Assembly: GCA_905250075.1 (NCBI GenBank)
Contig: CAJNOP010000193.1
Location: forward strand, 186,001-250,000
DNA: 64,000 bases
Source of the DNA: Rotaria sp. Silwood1
Taxonomy: Eukaryota; Rotifera; Eurotatoria; Philodinida; Philodinidae
Reading direction: 5' to 3'
The notes beneath the pieces are model-generated. The model had not been told where the DNA came from. It did no database searches and saw only the letters and a program-made list of their open reading frames with translations. Both the position numbers and the translations under genes were made by a program. Shown piece after piece: positions 1-10,616 of the stretch. The stretch's first letter is position 1, and each line of letters opens with the position of its first letter.

Positions 1-1155
1 CTTATTTACTACATAATTTAGCCGCTATGGCTGTTTTTCTCTCTGCTACGGCTCTTATTTTGGCGATGACTTCGTTTTGAAAATGATTTTTAATATTTCT
101 ATGAAAACTGAATTTCATATCAATGATTGTTCACTGGCGAACAATAATGGAATAAATTAACCTAGCTACTGATGCATGAACAGCATTCCTATTTGCACTA
201 TGTGAAAACGAGATGTAATGTTTCAATAAGAAGTGCATTTTAACTTGAGTTCAGCAGAAGAACATGCTTACCACTCTAGGTATTCTAGTATATTATATAT
301 ATGAGCTAATTTTGGGTGTGAGTGTCGATATGAATGAAGAGAAGTCACTCACACTCTCTCTTCTACAAACACCATTGATTTGATATTCAAAACAAATAAT
401 TCTAAAGTTTAGTATTTTATTCGACAAGTTATTTTTCATATAACTCTCCATGTGGTATTTGTGGATGATAATGTTTAAATCAGAGTCAAGTAGAAGAATT
501 AAATCGAATACAATAATCGAAATATTATGACAGGGCTGAAATGTAAGTTTAAATATTCAAGACAATTTTGAAAATACATTAGATCGAAATAGAAAACATA
601 ACCGACAAATACTATCCGATCTACTCAAATCATCGAAATGTATCTTATATGGATAAAATTTTAAAAAAAAAAACGTCATTTTATAATTACTCTGTTAGAC
701 ATAATAATATTCACTGAAATAAAATTAGTCAAAAAAAATTTTCCATTGATTAATCTTGAAAAGAAAAACAGCTAGAATCGACTATGTGTCTGAAAAATCA
801 TTGAACCAAAAGCGTTGACATAAAGAAGTACACGCCGATCATGTTCATGTCAAATGATTGATATACCAATGTCACCAGAAACAATCGGATGATTAGGCAC
901 TACTCTACTAGTTTTTCGATTTTTATCTACGCTCATAAAGATTATTTCCTTTGTTGTACAACAAAAGTGACGATATTATAATTTTCTTTGAGAAAAAAAT
1001 TCGAAATAGTGTTGCATTTACTTTGTTCATTTTATCAATTAAAAAAAAGATCGTAAATACTAAAGCATAATAAGAAGTTACAAGCATTATTGCAAGTAGT
1101 TAATATCAATTCTTCTTTTGTTGAACGCAAATAATAAACTATTTATCAAGCATAA
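1..1155. other. Gene-poor AT-rich stretch
   Basis: No open frame of convincing composition is visible on either strand. The only structured item is a short telomere-like palindrome near 314-356, listed separately. The rest is AT-rich with homopolymer A runs. Confidence 0.6.
314..356. repeat. Telomere-like palindrome, degenerate
   Basis: The G arm GGGTGTGAGTG (314-324) is followed by about 21 bp of loop and the C arm CACTCACACTC (346-356). The arms are nearly perfect reverse complements. This is a short, diverged member of the family of G-arm/C-arm palindromes found throughout the window. Confidence 0.6.
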
Positions 1156-1210
1156 GGGTATGGGTGTGGGTGTGGATTTAATGAAGACTCACTCACATTC
1201 ATACCATCAC
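1156..1210. repeat. Telomere-like palindrome
   Basis: The G arm (1156-1175) reads GGGTATGGGTGTGGGTGTGG and the C arm (1188-1210) carries ACTCACTCACATTCATACC. The loop is about 12 bp. A decayed coding remnant starts directly to the right. Confidence 0.75.
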
Positions 1211-1224
1211 AAACTTATACTCTT

Positions 1225-2400
1225 AGATTAGAAGATAATTCTGGATTAATATCAACTGATAATCTTTGTCATACAATACAAAATATTAAAAATCTTGAAA
1301 TTCCAATAAGAACAAAAGATCAAATGTTGGAGTATCATAGATCAATTTGTTCATATTGATAATTTTGAATTTATATGTGATGATTTTCCGAACGATGATT
1401 ATTTAGAAGTTTTTATTGAGAAGTTAGATCTTCATTGGTTGAAAAATAATTCGAATCGTTTCGGTATGAAACATTTTATATTTTGACAAGGAGAACAATA
1501 TCAATACATTCAAATGTCAATTGGTGGTCCAAAAACTAAAAAATATTCCGAATATCCATATCTGTTGACTGAATAACTAAAATGATTATGTTCAGAAGCT
1601 GTTTTATATAAAAATAAAATCATCAGTCAAATCATTCGTTTACTAACGAAGGTTATAAAATCATTACAAAAATAAGATGATTTTTTAAAGCAATTAACAA
1701 TGTAGAGTTTTATTCACATTCATTCATGATTGCTATCCACAATAAGGTAAATAGATTCTTCAAACTTGAGATATTGATGAAATCTTTGCCGCTCAAAAAA
1801 CGAAAGGTGAGTTTCTTGATAATTTGATATATTCTGCAAGAAACTGTCAAAAAACAAATGACCGCAATACAACAAGATTGTCAGCGGTTGAAAAACATTA
1901 TGTTTATTCAAAAGAAAGCAAATTTCTTCAGTGCTGAAAAGACACATGATGCTCAATAAGAATTCCACTGAAAAATATCGAGCTGATGTTGTAGAAAAGT
2001 CTACGTGCAGGACAAATAAACAGCATATTCGTGATTTTGCAATACAATTCGTTTCGAAATTGAAACAATTATTCCAAAGCTTCCAATGTTAGTCACTTTC
2101 TGCACCAGAGAGATCAAAAAATGGAAATTCATAAGAATATAACACCAAATTGAGCTAAAAGTCACAAATCTGCTCAGCATTTGAAAAAAAATTATATATT
2201 AGCAAAAAAAAAAGGTTAAGCTGCAAATAGACCTTTATTTTAAAATTTAATTTAATTATAAATAAGACGTTAACGTTATTATTGTGCTCTTTCCAGACGG
2301 TGTTGGTACTAGTTTAAACGTAGTGGATGTTGATTATTCTAAAATAGATAATTGAATAATGTTTTACTACTCAAGACGAAGGTTAAAAGATTTAGCAAAT
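1225..2400 (+). pseudogene. Decayed coding remnant, unidentified
   Basis: Between 1225 and about 1650 the plus strand has stretches of protein-like composition, such as DDFPNDDYLEVFIEKLDLHW near 1380-1440, broken repeatedly by stops and frame changes. A second protein-like patch lies near 1980-2090 and a third near 2275-2350 (for example FPDGVGTSLNVVDVDYSKID). I do not recognise a family, and I cannot tell whether the three patches belong to one former gene. The remnant begins immediately right of the telomere-like palindrome at 1156-1210. Confidence 0.35.
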
Positions 2401-2646
2401 CGAAATATAACCAACATATGTTGACCAAATATTGTTCTTTCTTGACTCAATGAGTATTTGTGATCCTCTCTATGATACATATCATATATACTGCTTAAAA
2501 TGTGTAGAAAGGGGTTGATATGCAAGTTTGATGTAGATCACAGAATCATTTGCAAATATAGCAGATGTTTATCCTAATATTATACAAATGAGCTCGATTT
2601 TACATCAATGTTTTGCATATGTATTTTTATATGTTTATAAGTCCAT

Positions 2647-3560
2647 TCACTTACCGCAGCTAAATTTTTGTATACGCCAATTATAAGTATCTGCTACATA
2701 TATGTTACCGTTTGAATCAAACCTCATTCCAAATGGGGATTGCAATTGATTTGGGCGGCTACCTCGACCATCACTTCCTATTATTGTAATACCGCTTGAT
2801 GCGTGGGGAGCCCATTTTTGCACGCGATCATTGAAGGTATCAAGAACATAAACATTCTTTTGTATGTCAACCGAAACCGCTCTTGGTAAGGATAACTGAT
2901 TAGGAGCACTACCTCCTCCATTTCCGCCTGCTACTGTTATACCATTTGTAGCACCTTGTACCCACATTTGAACACGATCATTATAATAGTCTGCTATATA
3001 AATATTAGCATCGTTGTCTAAGTATACGCCCAGAGGAAATGTCAGTTGATTTGAATTACGACCTTCACCATTTCCACCAGCAACAACAATACCCTCAGTT
3101 GCACCAGGCATCCATTTCATGACACGATTATTATCTCTATCCGCTATGTAAACATTTTCGTTTTCATCCACATAAATACCATAACAATTACTCAATTGAT
3201 TAAGTGCAGATCCTTTTGAATTTCCTCCAGCAACTGTAACACCACTAGTGGCACCATAAGCCCATTTTTGTACGCGAAAGTTACCGTTGTCAACAATATA
3301 TAAATTATTATTACGTACAAAAATACCGATTGGATTTTTTAATTGATTCATATCAGAACCAAAACTTCCGCCTGCTACAGTTATTGAATTTGTTGCATTA
3401 GGTAACCATTTTTGTATACTATTAGAATTGTCTGGCACATAAATATTACCATCATTATCAACAAATACATCTTCAGGAAGATTAGCACGTGCTACTCTTG
3501 TTCCAGTTGTATTCCATGAGCCCGATGGACATGCTATTACATTTCTGAACCCAATTTGTG
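2647..3560 (-). CDS. NHL-repeat beta-propeller protein, partial
   Basis: The long minus-strand exon starts after a splice acceptor (TTTTACTTTTAAG, exon from 3560) and contains six NHL repeats of about 49 residues. Each has the pattern [IV]xxD...NIYIADxxNxRVQKW followed by GATxGITVAGG. Six repeats are enough for one complete six-bladed propeller. The last repeat ends IQKFSC. From there the frame either stops at once (TGA at 2647-2649) or splices at GCG|GTAAGTG (exon end 2655), so the 3' end is uncertain. An upstream exon with start codon and signal peptide is needed but was not found. Such propellers are usually extracellular or membrane-attached binding modules and are abundant in rotifers. 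Ligand and function are unknown. The uninterrupted repeats suggest a working gene, or one lost only at its ends. Confidence 0.8.
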
Positions 3561-4475
3561 CTTAAAAGTAAAAATAATCATAATGATCTTAAGTATGGTT
3601 TAAATAAGTCATCATTATTACAAAATGAATTGCATTGAACATTTCTTTGGATGATACTATCCTTCAAAACAAATCTTCTATTCAAGCGGTAGATATTAAA
3701 GATTTTTTTCGAACCTCTATTGCGTGATTAGTAATAGAAAGATTTTATATAAAATATTTTACGAGGGCAGCATGTCGAAAATATTTCCTATGGAGCGAGC
3801 CCTTTGGAGCTAAATTACATTTTTTAAGTGAGTTATATAGTGATTTATGACGATTGTTTAATTTGAAAGAATACTACTATACTTTTAGCATATGGCATCT
3901 TATTCTATTTGTATGCACTAAAGAGAAAGAATTTGAATCATTCTCAAACGTCACGTTTTTTGCTGTGAACATGTAATTTAGTTTTAATCTGTTGGAGTAG
4001 AGTCAATATTGAGTCATTGCACAGTCAAACTGAATACTATAATCGAAACAACGTCTATACCGTTGAAAGTTTTTGAAAAACGTCGTAGAAAGTCATGCGA
4101 AACAATCAATTTTGTATCAACAATCTTACCTTCTATTATTGCAAGACATAATAATACAAAGTGTTTCATCATCCGACTGTTTGCACTTTCACAAAAGAAT
4201 GATGACAATGATTTTTTTCTACAGCTTAATACTAACTTTATACTTATATATGACCTTGCAAATGACACGTTAAATGAAACGAAGGGCTTAAGTTTAAGAC
4301 CTAAATGATAAATGAAAAAATTCAATTTTTTCTCAAGAGCAAGCACATATCAATTTCATTGTATATATTGTACATCTATGGGACACTTTCATGATAAAGT
4401 TACCATGAAATGATTCACACAAAACATATATCAAATGAAAACTTCATATCATTTTCAACCCATGGAGTAAAATAT
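3561..4475. other. Intergenic, no supported gene
   Basis: Overlapping open frames on both strands at 4009-4346 mirror each other and show no domain, signal peptide or splice-site support. I see no gene here. The missing 5' exon of the NHL gene could lie in this stretch. Confidence 0.5.
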
Positions 4476-4477
4476 TG

Positions 4478-4740
4478 ATGGAAACGGACTGCGTAACGCG
4501 TTTCCGAGATTGTAGCATGCGTTTCGCAACGTTTTTGCAATATAGGATGCGTTTCGCAGCATTCTTACTTACATAAAATGCGTTTTGCCACAGTCGTTTT
4601 TTGAAACCATCCGAAACGCTTTTTTCAAGATTGCGTTTCGAGGCGTTTCCGAATTAAAATGCTGTCGAACGCACTTTGGTCGACAGGCGACGCGTTCCAC
4701 AGATACAAATTGGGGGAAACGTAAAACGCGTTTCTTTTTC
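4478..4740. repeat. Patch rich in GCGTTTCG motif
   Basis: About nine irregularly spaced copies of GCGTTTCG or close variants (ACGCGTTTC, GCGTTTCGCA, GAAACGC) occur in about 260 bp, in both orientations and with unrelated spacers. GC content is clearly higher than the surroundings. Open frames across the patch exist on both strands and are judged fortuitous. A second patch with the same motif lies at 6178-6325. Confidence 0.7.
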
Positions 4741-5135
4741 AAATGTGTGTTGCATTGTTTTTGCTTGGAATGATGCAAAATATATCCATTCTGCATACAG
4801 AATCTTGCAAAAATTCACCAACACAAAGCATAGGAGTTAAGCAAAGTAAATTCTTTAAAATTACTTTGGAAATGATATGAAATAGCACTTGAAAGTTTTG
4901 CTCCTTGCACTATTTTTGTACGTGAAAATCATGACCCAGGATTTTATGAAGGCAAGACTAAAATCAAAGTCTTGGAAATTTTTAGGCTGCTAGGCTGTTA
5001 TCTAGACCTAATTCGAAGTTAGACTAATCTAAAACATCAAAGTGTATCAAAAAATATATTCTTCTTACTTAAAAACTCATTTCACCACGTTTTTATTGAA
5101 AGAAAACGTGTTTCGTATGGTTTACTTAAGAATTG
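4741..5135. other. Intergenic, nothing recognised
   Basis: AT-rich sequence between a motif patch and an inverted-repeat element. No gene or repeat is visible. Confidence 0.5.
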
Positions 5136-5139
5136 TTTT

Positions 5140-5340
5140 CGACTTGTCCACGGAGGGAGATGATTCCGTCACGCTCGTTTGTAATGAATGAAAATTTACA
5201 GACAAATTTGCAGTGTCTCATTTTGACAAGCACAATTTTTTGTCCAAGATTGCAAATGCATTGAATTCTAGAGATCGAATCATTTGTATGAAATAAAACA
5301 AATAAAGCGTGACGGAATCACATTTTACGTGGACAGGTCG
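5140..5340. mobile_element. Small terminal-inverted-repeat element (MITE-like)
   Basis: The left end CGACTTGTCCACG (from 5140) with TGATTCCGTCACGCT (5161-5175) is the reverse complement, with few changes, of the right end AGCGTGACGGAATCA (from 5306) with ACGTGGACAGGTCG (ending 5340). The arms are about 41 bp and the internal part about 120 bp. TTTT lies on both outer sides and could be a 4-bp target duplication, but in this AT-rich setting that is weak. There is no internal coding capacity, so it would be a non-autonomous DNA element. Confidence 0.6.
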
Positions 5341-6177
5341 TTTTAAATATTGAGCATTTCGAAGAGATTTAGTAAAGACTGATACTAATATAATTAGTAT
5401 AGTAACTCTCTTTGGTTATTTGTGAACAAAAGAATTATCGTGTTATCTATAATTTGAATAAATATTAGTTTGAGTTCATACTCGAACTAATTGATAATAA
5501 CTAATGATACTGTGTACAATACTAGTAAACATGATTTTAGTTTGTACATTGTTGAAGTAAGAGTGACTTTTTAATAAAAGAGATTCGATTTACAAAAGAA
5601 AACTCCTTTCATTTATTGATGTAATTGGATAAAACGATGACGGATTTACATTTACAAAAATATATTAATCAAGAAAATAAATAAAAGATTAAATTTTAAA
5701 TTTTTTAAAATTTATATATAAGAAATTTAATTTTTTAGATATTAAATACAGTGTAAATCGATTAAATTCGTTTCTATTGTGTATCTAAATTTAAATCTGA
5801 AAGAGTTTAAATAAAAAATGTATCAAGAAAAGACCACACTCGTAATTGGACATAGGCGAAAGAAATGATAATTTTTAATTCAGTGGAATGAAAACTGAAA
5901 ATCTAATTTAGTAAGTTTACGCGGGACTCTAAATGACAGTAGAATAAACACTTATATCATTAGATTATTTTAGTTGAACGGTTTGTATACATGTCTTATA
6001 CTCCTATGTTCTCGTGTTCGAATCCATGTCTTGACTGCATCAAAATTCATGTAAGTTATAGTTCTAAAGGCCTATGAAAAAATGTAAACGAATACATAAA
6101 TTGTACCTGCAATTCAAGATCTATGAAGTCATTGACGATTTTCAATTTTTTTTCCATCTAGAATTTACGACACCACA
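5341..6177. other. Intergenic, AT-rich
   Basis: No gene is visible. It contains a tRNA-like block near 5965-6040, listed separately. A 94-codon frame starting at 6074 runs into the motif patch and has no recognisable domain. Confidence 0.5.
5965..6045 (+). repeat. tRNA-like block with A and B boxes
   Basis: TAGTTGAACGG fits a polymerase III A box and, about 45 bp on, GTGTTCGAATCC fits a B box. The flanks do not form a convincing acceptor or anticodon stem, so it is more likely a tRNA pseudogene or the head of a SINE than a working tRNA. CTTGACTG follows the B box, as it does in the similar block at 42760. Confidence 0.4.
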
Positions 6178-6325
6178 GTTTGAGAAACGCTGCGAAATTT
6201 TTCACAAAAACAATCGTTACACAGCGTTTGTTTTAGCAGATGTGAAACGCGTCAAACCGGTCAGCATTAACGCGTTTCGCAGCTATGGAAAAATGCGTTT
6301 TCATAACGCGTTTTTTTCGCAGAAA
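6178..6325. repeat. Second GCGTTTCG motif patch
   Basis: Copies of GAAACGC, GCGTTTCGCAG, AACGCGTTT and GCGTTTTC recur in about 150 bp in both orientations. The motif is shared with the patch at 4478-4740, 1.4 kb away. Confidence 0.65.
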
Positions 6326-6679
6326 TTTACACCATGGGAACACCAATATGATGAATAGTCAAGCTGAACAAATTGTTAATATTTTTTTACATGTAAAACT
6401 ATATACAAAAAACATATACAGAGTATGCCAAACGTCTCGCGCTACTTTTTAGTTTTAAGTCATGTATTAAAACTACACACCATTAATTTGATTTGATCGT
6501 ATGCCTACATAACAGAGATCATGTACAATATATATAAATTATCCACAACATAAAGCTGTTGTGTATAAGCAGATCTATCGATAATCGTAAGTGTTGTAGC
6601 TACAGGACTTATACTGGTATAACTATCGGATCGAAAAAATGTATTAATTCGATTGATAACATATACTGTAAGTATATGC

Positions 6680-6803
6680 CAGGCATCGGATTGGACCCAT
6701 AAAATATAGGATTGTGTGATCACGTAATATGTGAACTATCTAGATAATTCACATATTATGTGATCACACAATCCTATATTTTATGGGTCCAATCCGATGC
6801 CTG
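6680..6803. mobile_element. 124-bp hairpin MITE, hAT type
   Basis: The element begins CAGGCATCGG and ends CCGATGCCTG. It is almost perfectly self-complementary along its whole length, with the turn at about 6742 (TATCTAGATA) and one clear mismatch in the arms. It is flanked by the identical 8-bp sequence GTATATGC at 6672-6679 and 6804-6811. A CA-starting terminal repeat with an 8-bp duplication is typical of the hAT superfamily. Near-identical arms and an intact duplication suggest a young insertion. It has no coding capacity. Confidence 0.85.
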
Positions 6804-6811
6804 GTATATGC

Positions 6812-7298
6812 ACAGTTAAGTCGATTTTTTTGTACGTCACACAGTGCAAATACAACATGGTAAAGCAGTAAAGAACGGAAAAAGAAAGAAATTACTTATT
6901 CAAAATAAGAATATTTACTAGTGTTAAACGATCTTTATAATAAAAAAATATCATTTAATAATGAAGTTTTCAATAGACATTAATTGTTCTAGATTAAATA
7001 GTCTCAGACTAGAAACACTTTTAGTATTACTTTAAAACAGAAAATTTTTCTTAGATTGTATATTGATTTTTAAACATTTAATTAATTAGTATAAAAATTA
7101 TTAAATAAACTATGATAAATTGATTATTATTATTGAACACAATAACAATTTTATTCTTTTAATATATTATACAATACCGTCGATAGTGTCTTCTCAACAC
7201 GAACTTATTATCAAGAATAAAAACGTATAATATCTATGGCGATGAATCTCGTATGAAAGGAAAGATGTAGAGTGATTAAATTATTCATTTTTATTTTT
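6812..7298. other. Intergenic, AT-rich
   Basis: Very AT-rich with no open frame of interest. I see nothing in it. Confidence 0.6.
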
Positions 7299-7354
7299 GA
7301 GGGTGTAGGTGTTTCTTCACTCTCATCCACACCCACGCATCACACCACCCACAC
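7299..7354. repeat. Telomere-like palindrome
   Basis: The G arm GAGGGTGTAGGTG (7299-7311) is followed by a short loop and a longer C arm with CCACACCC, CACCACCCACAC (7327-7354). Confidence 0.7.
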
Positions 7355-8062
7355 TTTAAAAAGTATGACTCCACGGGCCTCTAACAGTGACTCCAAAAAT
7401 TGATCAAACTGATTTAATTTCGAACTTTTCCGATTAGTAACTCGTATAAAGAATGCAGATAGTGATTTGAATAGAGAAAATTGTTTCATAGAAGAATTGA
7501 AGGACAAAAAAATCTTCATAGTATACTAAAGATTTCAGATCTCTAGAAAAGCCAAAACTTTCTTTATCAGAGCACAGAATTCGTGAAAAGCTTCCTCTTA
7601 TTACACAGAATGACAGAGCAACTAATTCTCTACAAAATTAGATATTTCTGAGATCTTCATGGCATTTTCTCAATGAACTACTTCGATATTAAGAAATGCC
7701 GAAAGATAGTGTTTTTGCCATTTCCTCTCGAAACCCAGACAAAAAAGGGCGTTTGAACTTTCCATAAAATATTTGTGATTCAGTTAAAAAGTTTCGAGGA
7801 GAATTCGAAGATATGTCCTTTTGTAGATAATTAGCTGGTCGGTCTGTTCGTATAATAAAAAATTTGTTATTTTCGGGTTCTAGTTGCTGAAAAACTAAGC
7901 TTATAATTTTCTAGACACTCTAGGGCTTTGGAATTCTTTGACAGGCTTATTACCCTCAAATCTTGGTTGGAAATAGTCTTCTCTGTTCAAATCACTATGC
8001 AGATTCTTTTTGTGAGTTGCCATTACAGAAAAAAGTCAAAGATTAATCTGAATGATCAATTT
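7355..8062. other. Intergenic, no supported gene
   Basis: Short protein-like stretches occur, for example around 7540-7640 on the plus strand, but they are brief and I do not recognise them. Confidence 0.4.
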
Positions 8063-8250
8063 TGAAGCCACTCTGTATACATCAAAAGAATTTCCGGAGT
8101 TTGTCGAAGCGAAATCGGAGTTCAACAAAAAATATGAATGGACCCGAAGTCGTAATTTTTTTTTCTCGAGTAGGAATCCGAGTTGAAGCTGTGGGGATAG
8201 AAATTTTCAGAGTCAGAGCCGGAATCGAAGTTGAAAAAATTGACTTCACA
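8063..8250. repeat. Patch rich in GGAGTT/GAAGTT motif
   Basis: Copies of CGGAGTT, CCGAGTTGAAG, ATCGGAGTTCAA, ATCGAAGTTGAA and CCCGAAGTCG recur with irregular spacing. An 85-codon frame over this patch is composed mainly of the repeated motif and is not taken as a gene. Confidence 0.5.
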
Positions 8251-8694
8251 GGGTTTGAACTGTTACGATCTTTTTTGCTGACATTATATAAAGCAGTTCA
8301 TCAATTGGATTTTTCTTAGCATATAGTTTAGCCCAATAACATTTTTAAACTTTTCAACTGATCGCATGTTTAGAATCATATATTTAGACCAATCTGCACT
8401 TCTGTTGTAAACAAAAATGGATTTCTATGTAGAAAATAAACGATAAAGCCTATTAATATAAGTTATTTTCCTTCAACCATTTTCAATCGTTTCCAGAAGT
8501 AACCAGATCAACACACGAAATTCATTGATTTTGCTTTATACGATGAATTTGTTTTGAGGAACTTACATATATTTTCGAAGAAAATGGTGAGTGTAAGTTT
8601 AAAAGCGAGATCTTAGCGACTCCTACTCATTAATTAGAGACCAAAGAAAGAAGGATGACACCTGCACCCATCCTCATTACTCACAGTAGAAAAA

Positions 8695-8860
8695 AGCTAG
8701 TCCTATTCATTATAGACAACAGTAACTAATGTATGTCCCTATTGCAGATCATAGAAGCCAGTGTATGCCTTCATTACAGACATCAGACCTTTCCTCCCCC
8801 ACTACAGACATTAGCAAGCAGTAAAATGTTCCTATTGTACACATTAGAAATAAGATGGAT
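8695..8860. repeat. Degenerate tandem repeat of about 33 bp
   Basis: About five diverged units can be aligned around the core CCTATTACAGACATTAG, followed in the first copies by AGCCAGTGTATG-like sequence. They read as an old minisatellite. Directly to the left, GGTGAGTGTAAG (8586) and ACACCTGCACCCATCC (8657) may be remains of another telomere-like palindrome. Confidence 0.5.
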
Positions 8861-9700
8861 CGTTAATAAAGACTTTCCGCATTACCTATTTGGCATTCAT
8901 TAAGTGATGACAAGTGATATATGTGAATTCTACATTTTAGCCCTAATGGGGTTGCGCTAACAAGCTTTTTCTTAGGTAGTCAACTACCTAGTAAGCAATA
9001 CTCGTTGAATAGAATGGCAAATAAGGCTTACCATAAACAAAATCAAAAGCTCTTGTGTAAAACAAAAAAAGAAACATGCCATTCGAGTTGGCATCTATTC
9101 CGATATGTAACAGTCAAGAGAGCTTTCGTTTTCTTGGAGAAAGATATTTCCATCTACTCAGATCACTTTCCTGATCGTTTCTATTCAAAATGATAAATAT
9201 TGGAAAGGTGTGAATGTGGTTATATGATAATATTCAATTTTCATAACGTTGCTGTTTAGCTGCACTCTGTTGCTAAAAAGTGATAACAACAGTGTATACG
9301 CCTAATGCGAGCAATAATAGTGAAAACGAAATATGTTTAATACCATATTTGAGTTTCAAACCATATAATTGGTGAGAGACAAGGAGATCAATTCGTTTGT
9401 GTACTTTACTCTTGAGAAATCATTCTCTCTTGTTCGTTTGATGCGCCAAGATGAATGAATAAACGACTTTAAATGATGATGATCGGAGCTGGATCTCTTT
9501 ATTGTTGAAATATCAAAGTAAGCAGAGAGTTCTTTTGGCGCCATGAAACACGAGATAGCTTGACGTCAACTTCATGAAAATCACGCTCCAACACTGTATG
9601 ACTTCCCACTGTATCCGCTCATGGTTTAATCAATAGAATGTGACAAAGTAATGCACCTTTGTTTTCCTTATTTGCGTCGCATACAGACTACAGCTAAAAT
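8861..9700. other. Intergenic, no supported gene
   Basis: Short frames on both strands lack domains and splice context. Nothing further is seen. Confidence 0.5.
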
Positions 9701-9707
9701 GAGCATT

Positions 9708-10050
9708 GGGCGTGGGCGTGGGTGTGGGTGTGGGTGTGTGGGTGTGAGGTGTGGGTGTGGGGTGTGAAGACAAGAAGTACATCATTGTTAACGGTGACTC
9801 ACATTCTGCCTACCCTCGATTCTCTATCTCTTTATCTCTCCCTTCTTCTTTCTACTGTATTATTGTTGTTTCTCCTTCTTTCTCTCTTGTTCTTCTTCTC
9901 CTCTCTATGGATGTATATATACCTAGTGATTTTAAGGACATTTTGAAGAGATTTAACATATGAAATAAATAAACAAAGTTAAGCTCGTCGAAGCGAGCTA
10001 ACAATCATCCACACCCATACCCACACCTCACATCCACATACCCACACCCT
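9708..10050. repeat. Telomere-like palindrome with 240-bp loop
   Basis: The G arm at 9708-9768 contains GTGGGTGTGGGTGTGTGGGT and variants. The C arm at 10006-10050 contains ACACCCATACCCACACC. The long loop holds a polypyrimidine tract (about 9815-9905, mainly CTCTTTCTC) and AT-rich sequence. Open frames over the array are read-through of the repeat. Confidence 0.75.
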
Positions 10051-10616
10051 TCAAATTCTCTCTTCCTTCAACCTTCCTTTTCATTTTGGTTTTGTTCTTG
10101 AAACACTTACGAGTGTCCTCCGTCGCTTATTTTTCTCTTCTCTGCTTCGTTTACTTGCTTCTTCTCAAATTCGGAAATCTCTTTTTTTTTAATGATTTTT
10201 TAGTTTTTTTTCTTTTCATCTTTGTATTTACTGTTTTACATATATACGAGAAAATTCAATAGTCTGTATAATGATATGGGTGACAACTCTGAAACTAATC
10301 GCATTTATGTTATAATTAATGCTTAATATCATAATTTCTCCTTATATTATCATGTAAGCACTTCCAAGTGTTACATTTATGAACATAATACCAAAAATAA
10401 TACTCGCATACATGCCATCAGAGCTACAGTGGTTTAATTACATCATGTATATTTTAAAAGCCCATGATCTGTCTTTTCTTTCTTCTGAAAGCAACCGAAC
10501 ACTAAAACTTGATAAGAGATTGATGTATGTACTATAAAAAAGCAATAACGGTATATCAACAGCTATTATCAAAAGAATTACTCTCAGTTACTTTGGCAAA
10601 CAGAAGAGAGAAGAAA
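10051..10616. other. Upstream region of the MGSGCC gene
   Basis: AT-rich region with a T/C-rich start. No separate gene is seen. A short frame at 10527 precedes the proposed start codon and is not needed for the gene model. Confidence 0.5.

Noticed and set aside
4009-4346. Overlapping frames of 99 and 110 codons on opposite strands
   Set aside because: They mirror each other, lack domains and splice context, and at most one could be coding; neither looks like protein.
4569-4796. Frames over the GCGTTTCG patch
   Set aside because: Explained by the motif patch, open on both strands.
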